A stretch of 64,000 nt of DNA, taken from Muriicola marianensis (GTDB lineage: Bacteria > Bacteroidota > Bacteroidia > Flavobacteriales > Flavobacteriaceae). Made by a program: the position numbers and the translations under genes. Each line of letters starts with the position of its first letter. Position 1 is the stretch's first letter. The DNA lies in assembly GCF_014638095.1 (NCBI RefSeq), contig NZ_BMFH01000001.1, positions 1,683,227 through 1,747,226 on the forward strand, written 5' to 3'. Positions 54,460 through 63,212 of this stretch are shown piece by piece. Below the pieces are notes generated by a model that was not told where the DNA came from, ran no database searches, and worked only from the letters and a program-made list of their open reading frames with translations.

Positions 54460-55113
54460 TTACCGGATAAAGGTATATTCTGAGGAAGTTGAGCCCAACA
54501 GGACCTCATTTCCACAATAGGCACCTGCATTCTCATCCGAAGAAGTGATCCTTTCCAACTGTGCCCCCCATGCGTACACCTTGTTGAGAGAAGAGCCTTT
54601 GATCAGCGCATAGGCGGGGAATACCACAATCTCTCCCTCTGCGGGAACCTCGATCTTTACAGAAGCCCGGGTCCAGGCATCATCTGATAATTCGACCACC
54701 TCTTTATTCCAGATCCTCTTTTGCCCCCTGAACTCAACTCCTATAGCAAAGCTGCCCTTCGTACCAGGCGTTGATCGCAAATGAACTGAAAAGACAAACG
54801 TGCCGGACGGTACGGAATCAACCTTTTGATACACCCTGGATTCTTTTGGATCCTCAGAAATATCCAAAAGATCTGCAGTGCGATGTTTATTGGGATCAGT
54901 GGCCACATTATTTTGAACATCTGCCTCGTCTTTAAACCAATATTCATCATGAAAGTCTTCTGTATAATGCAAAAGGTTCTGGCAATATGTATTTCCTGCG
55001 ATCTGGTCGCCCCATGGGGGGGTGTATCCTTCCCTGCAGGAGGAGAGGAATAGGAACAGAAACCAATAGTAAAGTAGCCTATTTCGTAACATAATATTAT
55101 AAGTGGTCTTCAT
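54460..55113 (-). CDS. Lipoprotein with carbohydrate-binding-like domain
   Basis: A 217-residue lipoprotein with lipobox FLSS-Cys26. NLLHYTEDFHDEYWFKDEA and the later DDAWTRASVKIEVPAEGEI and KVYAWGAQLER form the jelly-roll-like pattern common in fibre and carbohydrate-binding domains of exported proteins. I do not know a function. It starts within the last 4 bases of the BNR-like gene, so the two are probably co-translated. Confidence 0.75.
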   Translation of the reverse strand: MKTTYNIMLRNRLLYYWFLFLFLSSCREGYTPPWGDQIAGNTYCQNLLHYTEDFHDEYWFKDEADVQNNVATDPNKHRTADLLDISEDPKESRVYQKVDSVPSGTFVFSVHLRSTPGTKGSFAIGVEFRGQKRIWNKEVVELSDDAWTRASVKIEVPAEGEIVVFPAYALIKGSSLNKVYAWGAQLERITSSDENAGAYCGNEVLLGSTSSEYTFIR

Positions 55114-56225
55114 TGCTTCACCTTTTCTTCAACGTCAGCCTCCTCTCCCATATACGAATCCAGATATGCTACAAGAGAACCCCTGTCTATGACCACCTGG
55201 CTATTGCCAAATTGTCTCGTACCTGTGCAAAACATGGTAATTCCTTCAGGATCTGAATCTTCTGTTACCGGAAACTTTATTTCAGGGTATCTGAATATTT
55301 TCAGGGAGATGGAAGCCCAAAGATCCATTTTCAGCCTGGCAATCTGGATCCAGTTTTCGCACTCCCGGGACGCCCAAATTTCAACCGCCTTGGACCGATT
55401 GATCTCGCTGGGTTCCACAACCGTAGAAATGAGTGAGACGGATGGTGAATGATAGCTGTAGAAAGCGCTTCCTGAAATACGCCTTAAAGCCCTGAAACTA
55501 TTTTGTTCCGGACTGAAGGACTGAATAAAATTTATTTCCTTCGGACTATCCATGGGTACAATGATCCGATCTTGCAGGGGGATAATAGACACTGCCCTGC
55601 ATTTCTGACTTCCCGAAATGACACATTTCAGGGTCTTAAAGTGATCATTGGTGAACCACAACCCGGATTCCTCATCGGAATCGCCTGTCAATACCCAGAC
55701 CCCGTTGCGAAATGGATCTTTGTAGATTCCGTGAACATGCCTGATGCTGCCGGCGGGGAAGGTATAAGATACCTCCCATTCAATTCCGTTATGAGAGCCG
55801 AATATATGTACTTCCGATCTGGATGGATTGGAAAAATATTCTCCCCAATACACCATATGCTCAAAGCTACACAGGTTCAAGGGCCGGCTTCCTCTTTCAA
55901 TTTTAAAAGTCCTTACGAATTTCCTATCCTCCGGCCTTTTGGTGATGATAGCTCCTTTTTTGACCGCAATCAGAATTTCGCGATGTGGAATTATACTATT
56001 GATCTCAAGACGCAATACTCTCCTGGCTAATGAATTCCACCCAAAAAGCATTTCCATCAAAGATCGGGGAGTTCTATATACCTCCTTGCCCGATCCCGAT
56101 TCGACCATAATTTTTGATCCTTTGGCAAAATATTCCTCCCCCGAAGATGAGTACCACAGAGGTTGTTTACCCCTTATCCTCTTGAGAACAGGCACATAAA
56201 ATCCATATGATGAACTATCTTTCAA
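55110..56225 (-). CDS. Hypothetical BNR-like protein in the polysaccharide locus
   Basis: A 371-residue protein without signal peptide. Repeats such as VHIFGSHNGIEWEVSYTF, VWVLTGDSDEESGLWFTND and VEIWASRECENWIQIARL look like sialidase-type (BNR) propeller blades. Propellers of this type occur in glycan-binding or hydrolytic proteins, but no catalytic set is evident. It lies 5 bases after the sulfotransferase gene and overlaps the lipoprotein gene by 4. Function unknown. Confidence 0.7.
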   Translation of the reverse strand: MKDSSSYGFYVPVLKRIRGKQPLWYSSSGEEYFAKGSKIMVESGSGKEVYRTPRSLMEMLFGWNSLARRVLRLEINSIIPHREILIAVKKGAIITKRPEDRKFVRTFKIERGSRPLNLCSFEHMVYWGEYFSNPSRSEVHIFGSHNGIEWEVSYTFPAGSIRHVHGIYKDPFRNGVWVLTGDSDEESGLWFTNDHFKTLKCVISGSQKCRAVSIIPLQDRIIVPMDSPKEINFIQSFSPEQNSFRALRRISGSAFYSYHSPSVSLISTVVEPSEINRSKAVEIWASRECENWIQIARLKMDLWASISLKIFRYPEIKFPVTEDSDPEGITMFCTGTRQFGNSQVVIDRGSLVAYLDSYMGEEADVEEKVKQ

Positions 56226-56230
56226 TCGTG

Positions 56231-57151
56231 TTACTTTATACGCGTGTACAACATGGAGAAAGCCCTTACCCCCATGGTGGCCATGGGTAATCCCATTTTA
56301 TGCCACAGCTTCAGAGATCTTGGTTGGGACATTTTCTCATATCCGAATTTCAACATCGTAGGTTTGGCTATTGCTTCGATCACGGCCAGTTGAAATGGAG
56401 TATAAAATTCCTTCCATTTAAATCTATTGCCTTTCATTAGTGGTTTCAGGGTCTCTTTTTTCCACTGCATCTCCTCCTTCGTTACCAGGTCCTTAGCTGC
56501 ATCATTGAAACGGAGCATCCCCTCCTCAAAGGCAATACCGAGGAAATCGCACAACCCTTTCAGCGTTTCCTCAGGATCTTCGAGTAAATCCTCGTATCTG
56601 AGTCGGTAGTAGGAAACAGATTTTAAGCGATCGGCCGACTTCAGGCCATGTTTCATCTGAGCTTCACCAATCATCGCATGCAGCCAATAGGGCCTTTTTG
56701 AAGACCAATTCGCCTTTAACTTAGAGTATACTACGTCCCGGGGGTCCCGGATGATATGGATAATTTGTGCTTGTGGAAAATGACTGTGGATAGAAGAAAT
56801 ATTCTCCAGGTTCCTGGGGTCTTTGTCGACCAACCGGCTTTTCCTGTTCCTGTTTTTCAGCTGTTCATTGATCTCAGTGTACACATCGGCCATGTTAAAA
56901 GTAGCTCCTTCCAGGGCTTTAAATGATCCGGGGTTCAGTTCCAGCCTCTGAAAGTGCCTGTCATTTCTCAGAATCTTCGTGAACTCCTTTGAACCTTTTT
57001 TCTCGAACATTGCAGTTTTACCTTCCTTCGATAAATAGCTTCTGAAAAAATGCGATTCAGGAGCAGAAGTCAGTTCGGAATGGGCATGGAGCATGGATTG
57101 CAGCAAGCTGGTTCCAGATCTTCCGACTCCTACGATGTAAATCTCACTCAT
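56231..57151 (-). CDS. Sulfotransferase
   Basis: PAPS-dependent sulfotransferase of 306 residues. The 5'-phosphosulfate loop is VGVGRSGTSLLQSML (residues ~6-20), the 3'-phosphate motif IIRDPRDVVYSKLKANW, followed by YYRLRYEDLLEDPEETL typical of the family. In this locus it would sulfate the glycan or a precursor; lipid or protein sulfation is possible. It overlaps the GT4 gene by 8 bases. Confidence 0.9.
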   Translation of the reverse strand: MSEIYIVGVGRSGTSLLQSMLHAHSELTSAPESHFFRSYLSKEGKTAMFEKKGSKEFTKILRNDRHFQRLELNPGSFKALEGATFNMADVYTEINEQLKNRNRKSRLVDKDPRNLENISSIHSHFPQAQIIHIIRDPRDVVYSKLKANWSSKRPYWLHAMIGEAQMKHGLKSADRLKSVSYYRLRYEDLLEDPEETLKGLCDFLGIAFEEGMLRFNDAAKDLVTKEEMQWKKETLKPLMKGNRFKWKEFYTPFQLAVIEAIAKPTMLKFGYEKMSQPRSLKLWHKMGLPMATMGVRAFSMLYTRIK

Positions 57152-58181
57152 TTCCTTTGATCAGATTAAGTTTGCTGCCAGACTGATAGAGGCTATTGAA
57201 TTGTCTTGAATAATTCAGCGCTTCCTTGCTCAATTCCGTATAATTTTCGTGGTTAAACCACCTGATGGCCTCAATCAGTGCGTTTACGTCCCTTGGGGGG
57301 ATTAGCAGACCTGTTTTTTTATGTTCAATGATCTCCGGAATGGCATTCCATTCAGTACTGATCACAGGTTTCCCCATCGCGTAAGATTCAATCAGGATTC
57401 CCGGATATCCCTCTCCGGGATAATAGGTGGGAAGCATGATCACATCGTACTGTTCAATTACACCCATCACTTCTTCCGGCTTAAGAGGGCGCTGATATAC
57501 CTCTTCAAAGGTCTGGTGCAGGTGATCGGGCAATTCAAGATCGACAATGGGTCCATAAATGTGAAGGGTATAATCCGGTCTGATTTCCTGTGCTGCTTCC
57601 AGTATCTCTATGACTCCCTTGGAGTTTTTTACCTGACTGATAAAGGCATATTTTCCGGAATAGTTCACATCGACCGGTGAGCGGTCTTCAAAATTCCGGG
57701 CATTGGGAAACCATTCAGCCCTTCCGAACTTTTCAAAAAATTGTACGAGGTGCTTGGTTTCATAGAATGATACTGAGAGATTCCTCAATAACCACCTCAA
57801 TTTCCATTGTACGATTTTATTACTCTTTTTATAAAATTGATCAAAGCCGCCGCCGAGCTTTTTCATGCTCATTCTTTTCCCGTAAATACGGGCGATCATC
57901 AGAATAGCAGGGGCCAGATAAGCTACCACCCGGTCACTTCCGATGAATAATACACATCGGTGATTCTTCATTCGGCTCACAGCTCTCGCTATTACTTTGA
58001 TGTAACTCAAAATAAATCCGCCGTGGTTGGCCGGGTTGATATCGATTACGGAAAACGATTCCCCCAGCGTTTTAAGATCACTGATAAATTCTTCCGAAAG
58101 CCTGATAGCCCCTCCGATCCTCTCAGGATCTTTATTATTATATCGCTTTGCGAATACGAGAATATCTATCTTTTCAGCCAT
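57144..58181 (-). CDS. Glycosyltransferase family 4
   Basis: GT-B transferase of 345 residues. KYAFISQVKNSKGVIEILEAA and DVIMLPTYYPGEGYPGILIESYAMGKPVI (in parts) form the C-terminal nucleotide-sugar site, with Glu in the E-x7-E spacing (EGYPGILIE). Overlaps by 8 bases with both neighbours suggest tight coupling. Confidence 0.92.
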   Translation of the reverse strand: MAEKIDILVFAKRYNNKDPERIGGAIRLSEEFISDLKTLGESFSVIDINPANHGGFILSYIKVIARAVSRMKNHRCVLFIGSDRVVAYLAPAILMIARIYGKRMSMKKLGGGFDQFYKKSNKIVQWKLRWLLRNLSVSFYETKHLVQFFEKFGRAEWFPNARNFEDRSPVDVNYSGKYAFISQVKNSKGVIEILEAAQEIRPDYTLHIYGPIVDLELPDHLHQTFEEVYQRPLKPEEVMGVIEQYDVIMLPTYYPGEGYPGILIESYAMGKPVISTEWNAIPEIIEHKKTGLLIPPRDVNALIEAIRWFNHENYTELSKEALNYSRQFNSLYQSGSKLNLIKGNE

Positions 58182-59436
58182 TAGTCACCCTTAGTTTTCC
58201 TCCGATAAATTTCGCATCATCGAAATAAGACAAAAGGCAAAAGCCGATGCCTGTTCCTATAAACAAAATTCCCCAAATCCTGCTTAACAATCCTTCCGTG
58301 AGTCCGCAAATGCAGAATAAGAGAACAAAAATCACCCCTATATAATTTCTTACTTCATAGTTCCTGATGATCAGGCTTCCGAGAAAGCCAAACCAAAGCA
58401 ATAATCCAACGATGCCATTTCTTACGAGAATAAGGAGGAAATCATTGTGGGCATTGAAGTTATCAAAGAATTGCCTGGTCAGAAAGTTATGGTAATAGCA
58501 TTCCCTAAGGGCCAGGAGTTCATTACCACTACCAACGCCGAAGATCCAGGAATTGGACCGAAAAACTTCCAGGGCGCAGGACCAGGTATCCATTCTGATG
58601 GACATACTGTTAGAGAATCCATTGATCACCCGCTCTCTTATTAAAGCGACCGGTGTACTGTCTGATATCCATAGGATGGTGCCCGCAAGGATTAAAATCG
58701 CAACTGTAAATAATAAAGATGTTTTCAGAGTACTACCCCTCCTGAAACCGAGTATAAAATAGATGGGCACTAGCAGTCCAAATGCCAGGATGGCTGTTCT
58801 CGCTTTGATGACAAATACGGAAGCAAAAAATATAAACAGGAACAGGTAAATCATACTCCTGACTAACCGCTTCCTATAAATCTTCAGACCTTCCAAACAG
58901 AGAAAGAAGGAACACACTACGAACATGGAAATATAAGCAGGGTGATAATTTCCTGAACCCGAGATAAATATGGAGTAATTAAATGGGTTTTCAGCTCCGC
59001 TGCTATAGTGGCCCGCTGCATATGAATAGCTTATGAGAAGAATCAGGAAGGTGGAAATTACGAAACCGGACAAAGAAAAAGACAGCTGCTTCCTGTTCAG
59101 ATTCCTGGCCGGAATAATCAGAATAGGCAAAAGGACCAATAAAACGAATTTTCCGATCTTTTCCAGATAGAGAGAGAAAAATTCCTGGTATGAAAATAAC
59201 AGCCCTAAAAGGAACCACAATAAATTCAGGATGATCAGGATATAAGCGTACTTGCGGAATACTTTCCAAATGGATTTCTTATCCCCATTGATAAGCCAGG
59301 CAGCGCTTAGTACCATTAATCCCAGGTTGCTATATCTGTTCTCCAAGGGCAACGTAAAAAGAAAAAGAAACAAGGCGACCTGATAAATCAGGTCTGACCG
59401 CCCTCTTACAATGAAATTTTTTGTCCCTTCCATCAT
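58174..59436 (-). CDS. O-antigen ligase-like membrane protein
   Basis: A 420-residue protein with ~11 hydrophobic segments and a large periplasmic loop containing NAHNDFLLILVRNGIVGLLLW, the Wzy_C/O-antigen ligase signature. It would join or polymerise lipid-linked glycans on the periplasmic side. A second polymerase-like gene (61114-62310) exists in the locus, so one may be ligase and the other polymerase. Confidence 0.88.
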   Translation of the reverse strand: MMEGTKNFIVRGRSDLIYQVALFLFLFTLPLENRYSNLGLMVLSAAWLINGDKKSIWKVFRKYAYILIILNLLWFLLGLLFSYQEFFSLYLEKIGKFVLLVLLPILIIPARNLNRKQLSFSLSGFVISTFLILLISYSYAAGHYSSGAENPFNYSIFISGSGNYHPAYISMFVVCSFFLCLEGLKIYRKRLVRSMIYLFLFIFFASVFVIKARTAILAFGLLVPIYFILGFRRGSTLKTSLLFTVAILILAGTILWISDSTPVALIRERVINGFSNSMSIRMDTWSCALEVFRSNSWIFGVGSGNELLALRECYYHNFLTRQFFDNFNAHNDFLLILVRNGIVGLLLWFGFLGSLIIRNYEVRNYIGVIFVLLFCICGLTEGLLSRIWGILFIGTGIGFCLLSYFDDAKFIGGKLRVTNG

Positions 59437-60536
59437 CCTCTTTTAATGTCTTTTTGAATGAACTTTAAAATGGCCTCTTTCAGTGCTTCACTGTCATTTG
59501 GGGGGATGAGTGCACTCCTCGTATCCCTGCTTTGTTGAACGATATCGGGCAGCCCTCCTGTATCTGTCGCTATTATCGGAATTTCATAGCTCAAAGCCAG
59601 GTAGCCTACCCCGGATTGGGTCGCTTTCCGGTAAGGCAGTAAGAGGCAATCCAGTCCGGCCATGAAGGTGTGAAATTCCAGTTCACTGACCCTTCGATTA
59701 TGGATCTCCACCTCGAAAGGCAATTTCTCCCAGGCCTCAACACTTAAATCACCGCTGCCTGCCAACCTGATCTTGATAGGAACCAAGATATCGCTGTTTT
59801 CAGCTATCTTTTCAAAAGCACTCAATAAAATATCCAATCCTTTGTAAGATTCCATCCTTCCCAAAAACCCGAATACTACACCATGGAAGTTATCTTTACG
59901 GGCAGTTACCAGCCTTTCAGGTAATGGGTGAGGATGAATGATCACCTTCCCCGCAATATCCCTGCAATCAGACAAAAGAGCTTCGCTGTGCAGATGCAGG
60001 AAAAAATTTGGGTTTCTCCGGGACAAACGGTAGATCTTTTCTAAATATCTTTTCTTAATTCTTTTTGCGATCCCTCCTCTTTTCTCCTCATGAGGTACAG
60101 GATCATGTAAGGTGTAGACAAGTGTAATCTTATCGTTGAATGCCAAAAGGCTTCTTATCAGTGGGTAAGCAAAAATAAAACTGGTCAGAATATGGATTTG
60201 ACTGAATTTTTGAACAACCTCCCTGTAATCGGCAAACATCCATTTAACCAGAAACACCGGAAGAAAAACAGAGACTGATGAAATTAACAGGCCCTTCCAT
60301 TTCACTTCAGAACTAATGGATTTATACAATATCCGATTATCTGAAAGGTCTTCCTTGAATCGCTTATCCATCAGCAAGGAAGATGATCGAACATATTTTC
60401 GGATCTCACTTAGCCAGAGTTTGGTATAACTGAACATACCCCCCTGCTTTTCATAAATACCAGGAGCCAGCATCAAAAGGGGTTGCTGCCTTTGTACTAC
60501 GTCTTCGTAACTAAATACCCTTACTTTGTTTTCCAA
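59433..60536 (-). CDS. Glycosyltransferase (GT4-like)
   Basis: GT-B transferase of 367 residues. HGVVFGFLGRMESYKGLDILLSA (in parts) and LLLPYRKATQSGVGYLALSYEIPIIATDTGG match family 4 donors sites. The N-terminus (APGIYEKQGGMFSYTKLW) has the acceptor-side glycine loop. Overlaps the ligase gene by 4 bases. Confidence 0.88.
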   Translation of the reverse strand: MENKVRVFSYEDVVQRQQPLLMLAPGIYEKQGGMFSYTKLWLSEIRKYVRSSSLLMDKRFKEDLSDNRILYKSISSEVKWKGLLISSVSVFLPVFLVKWMFADYREVVQKFSQIHILTSFIFAYPLIRSLLAFNDKITLVYTLHDPVPHEEKRGGIAKRIKKRYLEKIYRLSRRNPNFFLHLHSEALLSDCRDIAGKVIIHPHPLPERLVTARKDNFHGVVFGFLGRMESYKGLDILLSAFEKIAENSDILVPIKIRLAGSGDLSVEAWEKLPFEVEIHNRRVSELEFHTFMAGLDCLLLPYRKATQSGVGYLALSYEIPIIATDTGGLPDIVQQSRDTRSALIPPNDSEALKEAILKFIQKDIKRG

Positions 60537-60559
60537 TCCTTGAGGTTCTAAAGATCCTA

Positions 60560-61117
60560 TCAGATCATATCCAGATATGGGAAAAAATTGTTTCGATACC
60601 TAAGGGCCGACTTTCTTTTCCCGATTACCCTGGCAGGATTTCCCGCCACGATGGATGAAGGAGGAACATCCTTTGTTACTACAGATCCTGCAGCCACTAC
60701 GCTTCCCTTGCCTATGACTACGCCGGGTAAAATTATTGCTCGGGAAGCGAGCCAGACGTGGTCATGTATGATGACATCTTTGGAAATGGTGTCATGCATG
60801 TCGGAATGCGGATCGTGACCGATGGTAAAAATCCATACTCCCTTGGCGATATCCACATTATTGCCAATTTTCAAGAAACCTCCCCTGCCATCAAGGATGC
60901 AGCCCGAGTTGATGATGCAGTTGTCTCCGATTGTAATTTTACCCCGTTTAAAAGACTTGTTCAGCACCGTGACCCCGCTCATAATATTCGATTGCTTTCC
61001 CTTGATCAAATACAGCTTGAGAATCCAGTTTCTCAAATGTGGAAATGGCAGTTTTAATACCAGTTTATTGACCAGGAAAAGCCGTACACTTTTAATAAAT
61101 TCTGAGATTTGTTTCAT
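60560..61117 (-). CDS. Hexapeptide-repeat acyltransferase
   Basis: Left-handed beta-helix acyltransferase of 185 residues, of the WcaF/CatB/LacA group. The repeats (ITIGDNCIINSGCILDG; KIGNNVDIAKGVWIF; VIHDHVWLASRAIILPGVVIG; GSVVAAGSVVTKDV) end with SIVAGNPARVIG. The catalytic His is likely in TIGHDPHSDM. It probably O-acetylates the glycan using acetyl-CoA. Confidence 0.92.
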   Translation of the reverse strand: MKQISEFIKSVRLFLVNKLVLKLPFPHLRNWILKLYLIKGKQSNIMSGVTVLNKSFKRGKITIGDNCIINSGCILDGRGGFLKIGNNVDIAKGVWIFTIGHDPHSDMHDTISKDVIIHDHVWLASRAIILPGVVIGKGSVVAAGSVVTKDVPPSSIVAGNPARVIGKRKSALRYRNNFFPYLDMI

Positions 61118-62310
61118 ACCAGTAACCGATTGTTCTCATTTGAGAGCTTGTGTAACAAAATCATTATGAATCCCAAAAAGGTCAAAAAGGGCGATAACTC
61201 TACGATCAAAGATATCAGTATAAGGCCAATAAATGATGCCTTTATGGTTACGGGGACATTTCCGGACAGTGCCTTCCTGGAAACCATAAGTATCGGGACC
61301 CAGAAAAATATCCCGCAACTTACGGCATATTCCAGAAAAATAGATTTGGGGGTTGCATAGAGTTCCCCATTGAGAATTCCCCTGATTTCAACTCCCGTTA
61401 GGGTGCTTTGAATTGAATCGGATAGCATTTTATCAATGTACATGGAGTGAAATCCACCGAAACCAATACCCCATGGAAATTCGATCATCAATTGTAAGGC
61501 CGTGAGCACTGAACTGAACCTCAGGGTGAAGGTGCTCCAGATTCGATTCTGTTCGGTAAGTCCTTCGATACCCTGTTCCTTTAGGATCTCAATGAAATAG
61601 ATTAGTCTTTCTACCTCATGCAGGCCTATAATGAATGGTGCAGCCAATACCCCCGCTATAACTATAATCCAAAAGGCCGTTTTTATCTTCTTGTTTTCTG
61701 ACCTTATCACGAAGTAAAATATAAGAACGGGTACTACGAGAAAGAGGGCTTTGGACTGAGTGAGCAATCCAGTGATCAGAAATAAAATGATCCAGAACCT
61801 GGCACCTTTGTTTATATTGTAATAGCCTATCATCAAAGGGGCCAGGAACACATAGTACATCGCCGCTGCACTGGGTTCTGAGGTGAGCATGTAAATTCTT
61901 TTGGCATCTAAAAAAACCAATTGGTATAGGCCTGCAATTAGATGAATGAGCATGATGAGATACGCCAGATAAAGTATTTTCTCCAAGGAGAACCTCATGA
62001 GAAAAATGCAAACCGACATGGCAAATAAGATTCGTATGAGAAAATACCTGATCCTCAGCAAGACATTTTTTGTCTCGGCATCGGGAAATGCATCAATGCC
62101 GATCATGACCCCGGCAATACTAGCCCCCGCCAGGGCAATAATTAGGTAAAAAATAAAGGTGTTCTTAGGCAGGCGAAATGCCGGATAACTCGTAGCCAGG
62201 ATAAAAAGGCCTGTGAATAGTGTGAAATAGGTATATCCCAGGGTGAATATAGCTATGGCCAAAGCAACTAGTAGAAACTGTATATGGATGTACAGACTTT
62301 GTCCTTTCAT
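61114..62310 (-). CDS. Polysaccharide polymerase-like membrane protein
   Basis: A 398-residue protein with ~10 hydrophobic segments and a periplasmic loop between ~240 and 320 containing FPWGIGFGGFHSMY. This is the general shape of O-antigen/EPS polymerases (Wzy), which show little sequence conservation. Overlaps both neighbours by 4 bases (ATGA). Confidence 0.75.
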   Translation of the reverse strand: MKGQSLYIHIQFLLVALAIAIFTLGYTYFTLFTGLFILATSYPAFRLPKNTFIFYLIIALAGASIAGVMIGIDAFPDAETKNVLLRIRYFLIRILFAMSVCIFLMRFSLEKILYLAYLIMLIHLIAGLYQLVFLDAKRIYMLTSEPSAAAMYYVFLAPLMIGYYNINKGARFWIILFLITGLLTQSKALFLVVPVLIFYFVIRSENKKIKTAFWIIVIAGVLAAPFIIGLHEVERLIYFIEILKEQGIEGLTEQNRIWSTFTLRFSSVLTALQLMIEFPWGIGFGGFHSMYIDKMLSDSIQSTLTGVEIRGILNGELYATPKSIFLEYAVSCGIFFWVPILMVSRKALSGNVPVTIKASFIGLILISLIVELSPFLTFLGFIMILLHKLSNENNRLLV

Positions 62311-63209
62311 TTTCTGACATCTAAAACGATCTTAAATATGTACTTGATGACGAAAACCAACTGACGACCAAAAAACATTAAGAATGCAACGGGCCCTATC
62401 GAATGCTTCCTCATGAACAAATATCCGATCCTGAAGTTTTTGTAAGACCTGATGTTATTCAGATACCATTTGAGATTTTTAAAGGTAAATTGTTCTTTTC
62501 TCCCGGTATTCTCATGTACATTCCACGCCTTTAATTCGGGGTTTACTTCCATTTTAAATCCGGCCTTCCCTGCTCTTAGAAATAAATCAGTGTCTCCGTC
62601 ATATTGAGGAAAGTTCTCTGAATCGCAAAGGCCTATTGATTCAAATACTTTCGTGGGAATACTCACCGCCATTCCGCCGCACCAATCAATTTCCCTTTTC
62701 TCACTATAGGCGGGCCCGTCTTTTTTTCCGGTTCCAATATTTATTTTGGTATCGGTCCAGGGCCGGTACAATCCTCCAAAAGAAAAAAGGATGTCAGGCG
62801 TACTTTTCCTGAACATCTTGGAAGCAATGATCGTCTCCTGACCATTATTACGAATTAATCTTTGAAGTATAATGAAGTAATCCTCCTCTACATAAAGATC
62901 CTTGTTCCAGAAGAGGATATGGGTAGGTTTCGGGGATTGATTAATGGCGTATTCGATGCCCTTGTTGATCCCGGCCGACCAGAATAAATTCCCGTCCCCA
63001 TAAAGAAGGATCACATCCGGATAATGCTGTTGAATCCATGTGGAGGTACCATCTGTGGACCCGTCGTCAATTACAATAATTTCCAGCGGCCAGGCTTCTT
63101 CTGTCCGGCTCTGAAAATAAGCCATTGCACGATGAAGGTTCTCCAGGCACATCTGAGTGTATTTTAACTCATTAAATACCGGGATAAGTATACTGATGCG
63201 ATACTCCAT
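62307..63209 (-). CDS. Glycosyltransferase family 2
   Basis: GT-A transferase of 300 residues starting YRISILIPVFNELKYTQMCL. DDGSTDGTS binds the nucleotide, FWNKDLYVEEDYF is the metal-binding D-x-D-like position (NKD), and FPQYDGDTDLFLRAGKAG contains the catalytic ED-type motif. The C-terminus has a hydrophobic segment. Rhamnosyltransferase-like; donor unknown. Confidence 0.92.
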   Translation of the reverse strand: MEYRISILIPVFNELKYTQMCLENLHRAMAYFQSRTEEAWPLEIIVIDDGSTDGTSTWIQQHYPDVILLYGDGNLFWSAGINKGIEYAINQSPKPTHILFWNKDLYVEEDYFIILQRLIRNNGQETIIASKMFRKSTPDILFSFGGLYRPWTDTKINIGTGKKDGPAYSEKREIDWCGGMAVSIPTKVFESIGLCDSENFPQYDGDTDLFLRAGKAGFKMEVNPELKAWNVHENTGRKEQFTFKNLKWYLNNIRSYKNFRIGYLFMRKHSIGPVAFLMFFGRQLVFVIKYIFKIVLDVRK

Positions 63210-63212
63210 TGG

